60,384 nt of DNA from Bigelowiella natans CCMP2755 (Eukaryota; Cercozoa; Chlorarachniophyceae): positions 15,001 to 75,384 of the forward strand of contig ADNK01002135.1 of the NCBI GenBank assembly GCA_000320545.1. Reading direction: 5' to 3'. This document shows, piece after piece, positions 1-10,707 of the stretch; within the stretch, counting starts at the first letter, position 1, and each line of letters begins with the position of its first letter. Both the position numbers and the translations under genes were made by a program. The notes below the pieces were generated by a model. The model was not told the origin of the DNA. It saw only the letters and a program-made list of their open reading frames with translations, and made no database searches.

Positions 1-1005
1 CATTTCCAATAAGTATGGTGGAGTCGGTAGTAGAAGTAACGTACCGGTAGCCAGCATTAAAGAATGATAAAGAGTGTCATATGTCAATTCTATTCCATAT
101 AGCCACGCCCACACCTGCCTCAACTCTATCCGCAGCTGTCGTTATCATTGTACTCACATATGCATGTGCTTGCTGTATCATTGAGAATTCCACGCTATGA
201 CAGTCGCGTTGTTCATGTAGCTATCTAGGTAGATGTATTACACAAGCATCATCGCAAGACGTGTGATGCTACACTACGCTATCTGTTTCCGCGGCGCAGA
301 TATAGTCACAGGGCTTGGCCACAACAATAGACATACGTATATATAATATATATAATTTGTACTGTGTCTATAGTCACAGCTAGACAGAGACATCCACCAC
401 TTCGTCACTACTGCAAAATCGAAAAATTCGTGAGCGGCCAGGCGGAAGGTTCGTGTTCGATCAGAATTCAATTTGGCATTCTCGAATGAACGAAGTTCCG
501 CAGAGCAAATGCGCGCAAAGAAGCGAATGAATTGCTTCACATTGCGGCCGCTCGCCACTACAACGCATGCGCAAATTCATCCAAAAGTCTCCATTGTTTA
601 CCAAACTTGTGAACTAGTGGAACAGCGAGGCAGTGCTGCGAAAGCTTGCGAAAGCAGGTTCATTCACACAAGAATTAAGCATTGATTGTCAGTTAGTGAT
701 ATGTAAGCGGAGGCGAACGAACCCCCGCAAGCTTCCACAAGCGCAGAAAAAAAGTGTCGCCGCAGCACCTTTTTTTCGAGTTGTGAGATCAAGCCTGTGA
801 CTCAGTCCACGAGTGCCAATGCAATGTTGAGTGCATGCCATGTGCTGTCGTTGCAACGTGCAGGCGTCACTAAAATTCGTCTGAACCAGATTTTGACATC
901 CAAGCTAGTGGGGCCCTCTCCGGATTCGATCACACGCATACATACACATGTACGAAGCTCATGTGTATTTGCATATATATATGTACATCTACATGACGAG
1001 CGTGA
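1..1005. other. Intergenic, no gene recognised
   Basis: No open frame here resembles a protein family. The stretch contains an AT-rich patch around 330-356 (TATATAA-like) and another around 975-982. It lies downstream of the minus-strand methyltransferase gene, so it should hold that gene's 3' UTR and polyadenylation region, but I see no decisive signal. Confidence 0.4.
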
Positions 1006-2247
1006 TCACTTTTTGTTGAGTTCTGGCTTTTTGACATGTTGCAAGTGCCAAAGTTGATACTCGGTATCCTTAAGATCAACCAACAAGAGATCACATTCTT
1101 CCTGCGTCGTATCTTTTAAAGGGATTGCTCGATATTCTTTCGGTGGTTTCGACACTTTTACCATTTTGAAGCCTCCTTTTAACAATGCACTCGCTAATTC
1201 TCCTCTTCCTGCCCTCTCCAAGGCCGTTACGTAAAAGAACTCCCCACCGTTCCTCACGGTGTCTTGCAACACTCGCAGAAACACGGGAACCATGTTTCTA
1301 TCGTACACCAAGTCAGATCCTATCACTATGTCGAAATTCTTGAGGAGTTTATGACGAGATTCTACGGTGGCATCCTCCTCGGTCTTTTTCACTTCATGGT
1401 AGGCATTCCAGTCAATAGTTTCGGCTGTCACCTTCGTGTTCTTAAACGCCCCCTTGTTGAGTTCCACGTTGTAGCTCATATTTTGCACGGTTTCCTTGGC
1501 AAGGTCTGTGATCACTACGCTCTTGGCCTCGGTAAATACGGCAACAGAAAGGCCTGCCAATCCGCATCCTGCTCCAAGTTCTAATACTGATTTCCCCCGC
1601 AACTTGTCGGAGTCGAGGGAAAGCATCCAGCGCGATAGAATAACTGAAGCACCCCATAACCCTAGCCCAGTTTGATCAGCAAGTGCGAGCAATCCAACCC
1701 CACCTGCGATCGAGGCGAGATTAGGCTCCACAATTGCCTTCTCCCGTATCTTAACAATTTTATTTTTTGAGTTGAAGATGAATGAGTGCGTTGCCTCTCT
1801 GAGTGATTCTAGTTTCTCTTCGTTGCCCTCGAGTAGCTTCTCCTCTGTGGCCGAATGATGTAATAACATATCTTGAAGAATGTCGACGTCACCTGATGTG
1901 AACGCCTCTGTCATCGCTCCTTTGCCAAACTCATTTTTCCGCAGCACATTGATATGCTTGTAGCTCTCGAGAAGAAGCTTCACAACAGCATTTTGCTTAA
2001 GCTGAGCTGCCCATTGGAGCGGTGTGTTCCCGCTTTTGTTTGGGAAATGAGAGGCTTTACTCTCAATTAGCAGTTTAACGCAAGCAACGTTCCCGTTGGC
2101 ACTGGCATAATGGAGGCCGCTGCAACCATTCGAAGACTTGAAGTCTATCGTCCCCTGACTTGGCTTCTTCGCTAATGCAGCCTTAAGTTCCTCCACCTCA
2201 CCATACCTTGCGTGCTCTAGAATGAGCGGGCCAATGTTGTTATCCAT
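1006..2247 (-). CDS. Ankyrin-repeat protein with C-terminal lysine methyltransferase-like domain (Methyltransf_16 type)
   Basis: Single-exon frame of 413 aa. The first in-frame ATG is at 2247 (MDNNIGPLILEH); the frame stays open upstream but without an ATG. Roughly residues 5-140 are ankyrin repeats, with helices such as SGLHYASANGNVACVKLLIE and NTPLQWAAQLKQNAVVKLLL. From about residue 200 there is a class I SAM-dependent methyltransferase: motif I is VLELGAGCGLAGLSVAV, motif II VVITDLAKETV, and the post-motif GSDLVYD contains the D-x-x-Y signature seen in METTL21/METTL22/FAM86-type protein lysine methyltransferases. The role is inferred as methylation of a lysine in a cytosolic protein, with the ankyrin repeats probably supplying substrate binding. 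The exact substrate cannot be read from sequence. Spliced upstream exons cannot be excluded, but none are needed. Confidence 0.85.
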   Translation of the reverse strand: MDNNIGPLILEHARYGEVEELKAALAKKPSQGTIDFKSSNGCSGLHYASANGNVACVKLLIESKASHFPNKSGNTPLQWAAQLKQNAVVKLLLESYKHINVLRKNEFGKGAMTEAFTSGDVDILQDMLLHHSATEEKLLEGNEEKLESLREATHSFIFNSKNKIVKIREKAIVEPNLASIAGGVGLLALADQTGLGLWGASVILSRWMLSLDSDKLRGKSVLELGAGCGLAGLSVAVFTEAKSVVITDLAKETVQNMSYNVELNKGAFKNTKVTAETIDWNAYHEVKKTEEDATVESRHKLLKNFDIVIGSDLVYDRNMVPVFLRVLQDTVRNGGEFFYVTALERAGRGELASALLKGGFKMVKVSKPPKEYRAIPLKDTTQEECDLLLVDLKDTEYQLWHLQHVKKPELNKK

Positions 2248-2782
2248 TTGGTAAAGCCGCGCCGCCCGGCGGTTTAGAACGATCGTGGCCCGTTCACGAC
2301 GGTCATTGTTCTCATTCTCGAGTATTCGGATCAGCACAGACTAGACCGAGACACCGAGACCCTTTTAACTGTCGTTCAATAAAAAAACTTGGCATTTTTA
2401 CCGAAGTCGAATTTGACCCAAAACCTTTGTCGCATGGTGTGGGATGGGCTGTGGTGCTAGTCGTCCTTGCTCAGTTAGACGGGGATTTCACGTATTTTTA
2501 ACTACGACATGCACATTGTGTTGTCGTTGTCTTTCCATATTCTCAGTATTTATTGAAGCATCTTAAGCAGGCAAAGCTCCAAGCTTGAAGCTCATCCCAT
2601 CGCCAGCTGAGTCTTTTGCTACAACTACAAAACTAACAAAAGAAAAAGATGAAACGAAACCTGTCAAACGCTTCGTGTGCTAAGCCCCGCCAAAGGTCGA
2701 ATGATGGCGGTCTTTTTTCGAAAAGTTACACCAAGCGGCAAAAGAAGGAACGCCTGATGGGTTTTCTAAAGTTTAAAGACTC

Positions 2783-5074
2783 ATGGTACCATTCGAAGTC
2801 AAATTCGAAGCCAGTCGAAACTCACAAATGATTCTTACTACCAGTGAACTTTTAGAGGCAAAAGATATAGGTTGGTCTTTCGATGGAGCTCACCTTGCCC
2901 TTTGTACTAGTAACGTTGCAATTTGGGAAAGGAAGGTAGGAAAACTCCAGCCGATCTTCAGTTCCGGTGTGTTTCTTTCAAAGGATTTTCTTTTATAGGG
3001 CAAAAGTCACAAGTACAGGTGCATCGCTATGATACACTTTCCAATTTTGGGATCGAGCGCAGTACAGCATCTTTCGTGGTCCCCAAAGGAAAGGAAGTTT
3101 GCATTCTTTTTTTCAGGGGCCATTAGGATCTTTGCTCCGAGAAAAGTGAATAGTAGTGTAGTTCGCAAGTTTGATCGCCTGCTTCGGTGCCTTGACAGTA
3201 GCAGCTGTCACTTTCAAAGAGATCAAAGTCGCTTGGTAAATAACATTTTCAAGGAGCATCCAGAACTCAACGCATATGAATTGGTTGCTTCAACAAAACG
3301 ATTCACCTCTAGCATTAGCGACCTCAAATGGAGTCCAGATGGTAAAAGCATCGCAACAGCTGGAACTTGGCAATGGAAAGTTTGGGTATGGAAGCAGCAT
3401 CCTATAATGAAGAACAAATACTACGGTGCGACAATTCGGCGCTCAGAGCAATGCGGAGCTAAAGAGCTAGCTTGGTTAGAAACTGAAAAACCTATTTCAC
3501 ACTTCGAATTTATGAATTAAAAACGATGCAAACCAAGGCATAGAAGTAACAATTTAACTTCGGTCTGCTATTATTCGCTTTTTGTCTTTTTTCCAGAGAG
3601 TCATATTCTTTCTTTTATTTTAAGATCCGTGACAATAATATTCGAAAGTAAAACCAAACAGAAGTTTGAAGGGATTTAAATATTATTAAAAAGTGGAACG
3701 ACATTTACCCAGATGAAATAAGATGATAGCAGCAGCTATCCATTCTATTTTCAGAGTCAACAAAGATCAAAATTTGAGCATGTTTTTCATGGGCAAATGT
3801 GAGGAGAAATTACTTCACTTAAATAAATATTGAGGACACATATGTTCGTAGATAAGTATGTTTTTCCCAATATATCTCGCAGTCCTATTTTGTCTCATAT
3901 CCATTATGCGCATTGATGATTCAAAATTACTTTCTATTTCCTGCACTAAGTGTTAACCACATTGGCAGGTCACCGGATAGTAAGCATCTAGCAATTGTTG
4001 GTTGCTCTGGTGTGAGCATATGGGAAGAAATTCCTCTGGGAAAAATGGATACAGTGAATGCGGAATCCTACTCAGACTCCTCCTCAGACTCCTCATATTC
4101 CTCTTTCTCGTCATCTTCTTGTCATGCTTTTTCATCGTCCTGTTGGGTCGTGTTCGGCACTGCAAAAACATATTGGAAAAAGGTCGCACACTTCAGAGAA
4201 GGAAACGATCGAGTCCCAAAGCACCTCTCATGGTCATCTGATGGTGTTTTAGCAATCTCTTTTGCCAATGCCTATGTGATGCTGCGAAGACCCCTGGTTT
4301 CTTTCATGATAGTGAAGCAGGGACACTGGGAGTCCTTCGTTAAAATCAGCTCGCGTGCTACCATAAAAATTTCCGCTATTTCACCAATCCTGGCTTGGGC
4401 TCCCTCGGGACGCCTTCTAGCTGTTTCTATCCATAACAGGGTACTGCGGTATGGTTCGTGCTATCTCATCTTTGTAATTGTATTTTTCCGACTTTTTCTC
4501 CTAAGTTGAATCAAGTTTCTTCATTCAGATCATATGTGATCAAAGTCTTTCTTTGGGGTTGCCATGAATTTATCTCTATTTGCAACAATTTTTCCAGATA
4601 GTAGTTTATGAGCGGCAAGACCAAGTTGGTGCGGGGTGTTCACTTGTCAAAGTTGCCGACCTTAAGCCTTATAATTTTCCTCGAAGAAATCAGGTTCAAT
4701 CCGTAGCGTGGAGTGCAGATGGATTTCGTCTCGCCACGGCCTTTGCCGACAGCGTGTGTATTTGGCCCATAATTCCTTCTTTCACTTCCGCATCCTACCA
4801 ACTTAGCAGTGGTTTAGGGATGGAGTTTGTACAACTACGTCAATTTCAACCACGAAAAGATTGTAATTGGGCGCATTTGACAGTTAAGATTGCTTGGTCA
4901 GCGGATCATCGCCTCGCAGTAGTTCAAAATAGGAAGTTTGAGTGGGAGAATGCGTGGGTGTACCATCGCCGCGATGATTTATCCGCACGTAACTTGCTGC
5001 ATGAAAGTCTATCACCGAACCTTCCCACAAAACTAATTCTTATTGTAGAAGATTTCACATTCGATCTTCAATAA
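2783..5074 (+). CDS. WD40-type beta-propeller protein, four exons
   Basis: Spliced model: 2783-2968, 2999-3474, 3969-4440, 4598-5074, giving 536 aa in one continuous frame. The second intron (3475-3968, GTTAGA..GGCAG) and third intron (4441-4597, GTACTG..TTCCAG) are phase-checked and rebuild family-like text (KELAW/SPDSKHLAIVG and SIHNR/IVVYER). The first intron is either 30 bp (2969-2998) or 99 bp (2969-3067); both keep frame. About eight blades are visible: WSFDGAHLALC, LSWSPKERKFAF, LKWSPDGKSIATAG, WSPDSKHLAIVG, LSWSSDGVLAIS, LAWAPSGRLLAVS, VAWSADGFRLATA and IAWSADHRLAV. The general pattern resembles the nuclear-pore WD protein Aladin, but I cannot assign orthology. A short frame from ATG 2649 (basic, Lys/Arg-rich) overlaps the 5' end in another frame and could be a first exon. 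Confidence 0.7.
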
Positions 5075-5902
5075 CAAGGAATAAAACAGCGTAATCACAT
5101 TTCTAATTGCAGTAAGAGCCTCAATAAATACAATGAGTATACTTCAGATAGTTAGCTCCCTTTAAATTGGAGAAGATATTTAGACTCAAAATGAATAAAT
5201 TATTCTTAATTTAGTGGAAACTTATTTCATTAATCTTCCTTCCAGGTTTCACATCTTGCAATAGATGAAAAATTTTCGGAGACATTATCCAATGGAGATT
5301 AGTGTTGTCATATGGGGACCTATCACAATCTTCCACTCGATTAAATGTCTCGAGAATTTCATTTTAGAATCTCGATTAATTCTAACATAATATTCAAATT
5401 GCATCAGTACAAAAACACCATTGTGAATTTCAGCCACCAATTGTCAAGTAAAATTGACATTGTGCAATGGGGTTCTAGAACCATGTCGGTCATGTATTTC
5501 TAGATTTCGTGCTCATTGACTGTGCCAAATTGCCCGTCGCAATGAGGTACCCACATGTGTCAATTTGCTGCATTTTGGCCTATTTGTGACTCATTTGAAA
5601 GCTGTATTCGACTCCAGCATTGCAGGCTAGCTCGAATCATTGTTTGTGGCATTTTTGAAAGATTATCGCCTTGGACTTGCAAATTTTGTACGTGTGTGCA
5701 TCTGCTAGCTAGCTAGGCTAGCTAGAATAGCTGAGAAAAGCTCATCTTATGTAATTAAACAGTAGCTGCGCATATTACATTTGAACAAGCGATACGATAG
5801 TCTGACATCCAGCGTTGTGTAGCTGTGTACATGAGGCGCTGTGTCCATGCTGTGCTCGGATCACCTTCGAGCATGCAATCATCATTTCCTCATCTGTGAT
5901 AT
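5075..5902. other. Intergenic between convergent genes
   Basis: No coding frame with family resemblance. At 5699-5735 lies a short run of CTAGCTAG-type self-complementary motifs, the same style as the larger segments at 10930-11720 and 16560-16930. Confidence 0.4.
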
Positions 5903-7978
5903 TTAGCTCTTAGATTCGGCGTCTGATATTGACTCATCATTAGATGCGTACTTATGCGCTGTATCTACGACGAATCTAGAAGAAGTCGTTCCAGTGTCTA
6001 AATCCAACTGTAGTGCGCTTGCAATGCTCTGGGTAGCATCGATCACTACATCATCTCTCCTTTCCTGTGAAGTTCTCACGTTCCGTAACCATTCGTGGGA
6101 TAGTGCTTCACTGGCACTCATGAAACATCCTAATAATGGGTGAGGATCAAAGGTGAGAGGAGATGTTTTCCGTCACCAAATTTTCTAGATCAGGAAGTTG
6201 TTCTCAAACCAGAATAACATCAGCAGATCAGCAGATTACAATATCGATAATTTTAACAATTTCATCGGTTGATCCTAACTCTCTTTGACGTCTCCAGTTG
6301 CCTTCTGCAAAAAGTCAGTGCCAATGGAGGAGAAGTTTCCTGTTGGGATCATGAACCTTATCACCTGACACGAACGATAACAGACGCTCTCTCACCTAGG
6401 AACATGCTGTAATTACTTTCATTTTTCAAGATAAAAGAAAATATATAATCGCATAGAGGATACATAAATATGCATAAAAATGCAAGGAATTTAGTACATC
6501 AGCGACTTCAGTAAAGTCTAATCTTTGCCGCCATGAAACTTCAGCTTCTGGAAGGTTGAAGGTTGAATGTGCCTGTGTGATATGATGATGGGCTAAACGC
6601 GGTGCGGATGAAATACGTGGCAAGTAAGAAAAGGAAGGGCGAAGCTATTAATTAGTGATCATATCATTTTTTCCCCTTTCTTTTGATATATAATGAAGTC
6701 GGGATCTCATTCTTCGTACCAAATCAAAGCTCGCCAGTTTGACGGAGTACAGACTTTCGCGTTTCCCGGAAATCAATATGTTGTGCGGCGCAATGTCCTT
6801 CGAAGTTATACCGTGAAAGGCAATTCATTAACTATTTTGTTAGTCCTTTAAGGCTGCTGCTGCCAACCTACTATTTGCTACTACGACACACCTGAACGAC
6901 GATCTGACATGCATGAAGATGCTGGAGAGCCAGGAGGATAGCTCTGATCACTATTCTGGCCTACAATACACCAAAAGGTTAGCTCCAAAGTAATATACAG
7001 CAAGGGTGGTATAAATTAGGAAGGAGGGCACATAGAATTCATGAAAGGAGGTTCTAAATTCTCCATCTTTCATAGTAACGTAGTGCTAGTTTTTCCTTCT
7101 GGTAGCGTGTGGACGAGCACCTGTCGCTCCTGAAAATGTCCAGATTTCTGCACCTTATAATCATAATCACTTGCATCATATGGCCGTCAAATGCAATGGG
7201 CAAAAGTCATAGAGTGCAATTTTATTCCAAACGTACATCGTTGAATATCGAACGGCCTCTCTTCCTTTCCATAACGATAGCCACCCGCTCTTCTGAAAAA
7301 CGGCCAAAGCAGCCACAATCAGCCACAATGAGATTGCAAGGTAGGCGATTCACATTGCGCAGTTGGTGTATATTATCATGAGTACTTGTAATCTTGATAA
7401 GCGCGAACACTCTGACCACGTTTTCATGAGTCAGAGATAAGATCGAGTCGTCGTCGAGCATATCCAGCTTTTGCATCGCCTTCCTCTCTGCAATCTATCA
7501 TACATACTTTACTTGGTACCCATCTCTACGAAGTTTACGATTTGTATTATCTATGTGTGTCTGTATGTATGTGAATGTGTGCGTGTGTGTTTGTGTGTGT
7601 GTATTTCCTGGTCAAAATTCGATTCATCTGCGTGATGACTTCCCCTAACTCCACGGATCCCCGGAAAATAAGGCTTATATTGTGGCACAACTCACAAACA
7701 TAGAGATAGAAAGATAGGTCCAACCTGCACAGTTATCTTATCTTCGCTCTGGAGTAGCCGTGCAGAATTCGGTAGAAGTTTCTCATCAGCCACGAGTGCC
7801 AAAACCTTTGTTATTCACAAACGGATTTATGCATGTGCCTTTTCATGATTGCGCTCTCATGATGTAGCCAGCCCACTTCTGATCTAATCGTTGTGGTCTG
7901 GAAAAGACCTTGATGACGTTGAGGCTCGCCTCAAACACCCTATTTGTGACCATTATTCCAAAGTCGCTCAGACGCTCC
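5903..7978 (-). CDS. Protein kinase-like gene with degenerate catalytic motifs (probable pseudokinase), multi-exon
   Basis: Kinase subdomains appear in order on the minus strand in separate exons. 7978-7877 is the N-lobe (LSDFGIMV where the Gly loop should be, then NVIKVF with the VAIK-type Lys at 7910-7912). 7487-7386 plus 7292 to about 7242 form alphaC/beta4-5 and the hinge (THENVVRVFALIKIT joined to KERVAIVMERKRGRSIFND across a phase-1 intron 7293-7385). About 6960-6892 is helix E (ILLALQHLHACQIVVQ). About 6797-6700 is the catalytic loop (DIAPHNILISG) and VKLASFDLV. The last exon, 5903 to about 6131, carries SASEALSHEWLRN, the usual CaMK-like end of the C-lobe. HRD reads VQD if spliced as modelled; DFG reads SFD (6723-6731). 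The 5' end, one exon after FND, and the APE-to-helix-G region are unresolved. Most likely a CAMK-like pseudokinase. Confidence 0.65.
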
Positions 7979-8329
7979 CTACAAAAGAGAACTTTCAGAT
8001 AGTGTTGATAATGGAGAATGACGAAAGCACTCTGTCGCTGTTTGGGCATTGTGGGAGGAAAGTGAGAGATGGGAAAAGTATGAGAAAACTATACAAGTGT
8101 ATTGGCTCTATCTTGTGCCATACAGCATTCAATGAGAACCTTGCCATCTGCAGTCTGCCATGAATCAGAGGAGCATCTTCCTCCTTGAAGAAAGTCTCTT
8201 GGTTCTTCGTGACAGCCCCTCGAAGACCCCCCCGCAGTTGCAGCCATCGTTGCGGCAGGGAAAGAGAAAATAGCTCGCCCTCGCGAGCAAATGTCCGCAC
8301 AACTAACAGGATGGAGAAATGTAGACATC

Positions 8330-9396
8330 CGTTGACTTATCTAATCTAGAATATTTCCACTAGCTCCCACCTTCCTAATCCCTACTCCTCCCCTCTCGCT
8401 GGATGCATTGTCACTCTCGTTTTAAACGCAGAAAAGCTGCAAGTCCCTGACAGCACAGCGGCTAGGCATTTTGAATTATGAATGTTTTGCCCCTCTTTCG
8501 AAGTTTTCGGTCATTTTTTTGTCGAGCGGGCCCCATTATTCTGAGGTGGGTTTTGAGATTGATTGAAAAATGAGTAACCTACAAAAGTGATGTCGCTTAT
8601 TAAAAAATACATGTAATTATTGGATAGTACAGTATCAAATGAGAAGGATCTAGTTTGGTTTATGAGACATGAAAATTGATTTGTCGCATCTTTGAGATAG
8701 GTTTTACCTTTCTCAGGTACCCTTCCACGAGTGGACTCCATCTTAATTTTTCGCAAACGGCAAATTTTTGCATGCAGAAACGCGGGAGTTGAGCAATGCT
8801 TAAGGCATAGTACGAGAAGAAGAAGACTCCCGTTTCAATGGGAAATGCAAACTGTCTACGCTATCTAAGGAAAATCCTAGCCGTATAGTTCTAATCCCGA
8901 TGATTGACATTCGAATGACCACGCTCAAAAACGACGATATGTCAAAACAAATGGGTTTCCGAGAAAAAAAACTGACTCTCATAGGAGCATCCTTCTATTT
9001 ACGTCCTACGACAGATGATGTGCCATGTCGTTAAAAGAAAATAGATACCTTTTCCGATGAATACTCACTTTCTGTCAAAACTCATACTTCGAAATACTTT
9101 AAGGTATGTGAGTCTACACAGGGTAGGGGTTAGATTGTAAAGAAGGAAAGGAGGAAAATCAAAGCTTGCAATTGGTGCACTCAGAGAGAGAAATAGGGAG
9201 AGAACAGTTAGCGTATTTTATTTCTTGAACGAAGGAGGCATCACTATGCAGGGTGGCGAGTGAGTTGAGACAGTGCGTGTTGCATAGGAAGGCGCAGCAC
9301 AATCGATGTACATTGGTGCATGTATCGAAATCACTCCTTGATCTCAATTTTACTCTTTCAAAATCAGTGACATAACATTCCGCGTGGAACATTAAT
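8330..9396. other. Intergenic / 5' flank of the bestrophin gene
   Basis: No convincing gene. Frames on the minus strand around 8089-8328 could hold the N-terminal exons of the kinase-like gene, but nothing recognisable supports this. The region directly before 9397 should contain the bestrophin promoter and 5' UTR; no TATA box is obvious. Confidence 0.3.
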
Positions 9397-10707
9397 ATGG
9401 CGGTCCTCTCTCTTGCTCTCTTGGTCGGGGCTGCAGCCGTGGTTGACTCGACTGCAATGTCTCGTGCCTCAACCAGCAGCCGTAATGTGCGCACCAATCT
9501 CTTCGATGGATCCAGACGTATGGGAGCTATGAACAAAGTCAACTCCCGTACAACCTCCATGCCGGCTGCAGCAACCGCTCTTGGTATCGAGAAGACTCGG
9601 AGAGCATCCTTGACTTCAACCGCAAGGAAAACCCTCACCTCCCTCACCGATAATCCCATCCAAAAAACCGGACGCGCCATCAAGACCGCAGTGAAAGGTG
9701 GTCTCAATGCTGCGGGAAGGTCGGCTGGGGCGCGTTACACCTCAGCAGACTGGTTCCGCAACATCAAATCTCTGTCTAGATCGGATATTCTTCGCCGTAT
9801 CTCGGGTCACCTTTTCTTCAATATTTTTATAGCAATAGTCGGTGCAGCATGGCACGCATACTACCCTGAAACCTTCCTTAACTTGGGAACAACTGGACAC
9901 TCGCTCTCGGGCGCAGCGCTATCGCTGTTGCTCGTATTCCGCACTAACTCGGCATACGACCGTTTCTGGGAAGCTCGTAAGATTCTGGGTTCAGTAGTAG
10001 ATAACTCTCGTGGCCTCTCACGCATCGCGCCTACCGCCCTACCACCACAGCAAGCACATGAATTCGGCCGCATGATCATCGCGTTCCCCTATATGCTGCG
10101 CTTGCACCTTACAGGCCGTGGGCAAATTCCAATCAAGGATACCACTGACGCGCCTGATGTGTTGCCATACATCGATGGCAAGAAGGTCGAAACAATCGAA
10201 TCGTACTTCTCCAAGCCATTTGCCACGTTGTCTCTGATGAACCAGATCCTGCATTCCAAGAATGCTCAATATCCAGATGAGGACCCTGAGAAGACTCTGG
10301 TAATGCTGCCGCAGCGCCAGATTCTCCAGCGCAACGTTAACTTGCTTGCAGCGAATACTGGTGCTTGTGAGCGAATTCTTGGATGTCCCGTACCACTATC
10401 TTACTCCCGTCATCTCTCCCGTTACCTCACAATCTGGAGCGCAACCTTACCGTTTGTCCTTGCGCCACTACTAGGATGGACCTCTGTTCCGGTAATTGCA
10501 GCTATTTGTTGGTCGCTGTTCTCCATTGAGGAGGTGGGGCACATGATCGAAGAGCCTTTCGCTGCTCTACCATACGACCAGGTGCAGACCAAGCGTGTGG
10601 CTGACGTCATTAAGCGCGATACCCTCGCCATGTACAAGCAGCAGCTAGGCATTGATCTTGCTGACGAAGTAGCCACCACAAAGCAAGCGGAGCTTGCTTC
10701 AGCTTGA
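9397..10707 (+). CDS. Bestrophin-family anion channel (bestrophin/UPF0187)
   Basis: Intronless 436-aa frame from ATG 9397 to TGA 10705-10707. Residues 1-16 are hydrophobic (signal-peptide-like). Residues 17-110 are rich in Ser, Thr, Ala, Arg and Lys and nearly free of acidic residues, as in a plastid transit peptide following a signal sequence. From residue 115 the bestrophin domain begins: first membrane segment about 138-155 (HLFFNIFIAIVGAAW), second about 168-182, followed by the family signature FRTNSAYDRFWEARK (181-195). Two further hydrophobic segments span about 345-378, followed by SIEEVGHMIEEPFAALPYD, which matches the conserved acidic Ca-clasp/C-terminal region. Family members conduct chloride or bicarbonate; plastid members act in thylakoid membranes. 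Organelle targeting is inference from composition only. Confidence 0.9.
   Translation: MAVLSLALLVGAAAVVDSTAMSRASTSSRNVRTNLFDGSRRMGAMNKVNSRTTSMPAAATALGIEKTRRASLTSTARKTLTSLTDNPIQKTGRAIKTAVKGGLNAAGRSAGARYTSADWFRNIKSLSRSDILRRISGHLFFNIFIAIVGAAWHAYYPETFLNLGTTGHSLSGAALSLLLVFRTNSAYDRFWEARKILGSVVDNSRGLSRIAPTALPPQQAHEFGRMIIAFPYMLRLHLTGRGQIPIKDTTDAPDVLPYIDGKKVETIESYFSKPFATLSLMNQILHSKNAQYPDEDPEKTLVMLPQRQILQRNVNLLAANTGACERILGCPVPLSYSRHLSRYLTIWSATLPFVLAPLLGWTSVPVIAAICWSLFSIEEVGHMIEEPFAALPYDQVQTKRVADVIKRDTLAMYKQQLGIDLADEVATTKQAELASA

Noticed and set aside
2247-2337. N-terminal extension of the ankyrin-methyltransferase
   Set aside because: The upstream frame is open but begins with a non-ATG codon; eukaryotic initiation at ATG 2247 is simpler.
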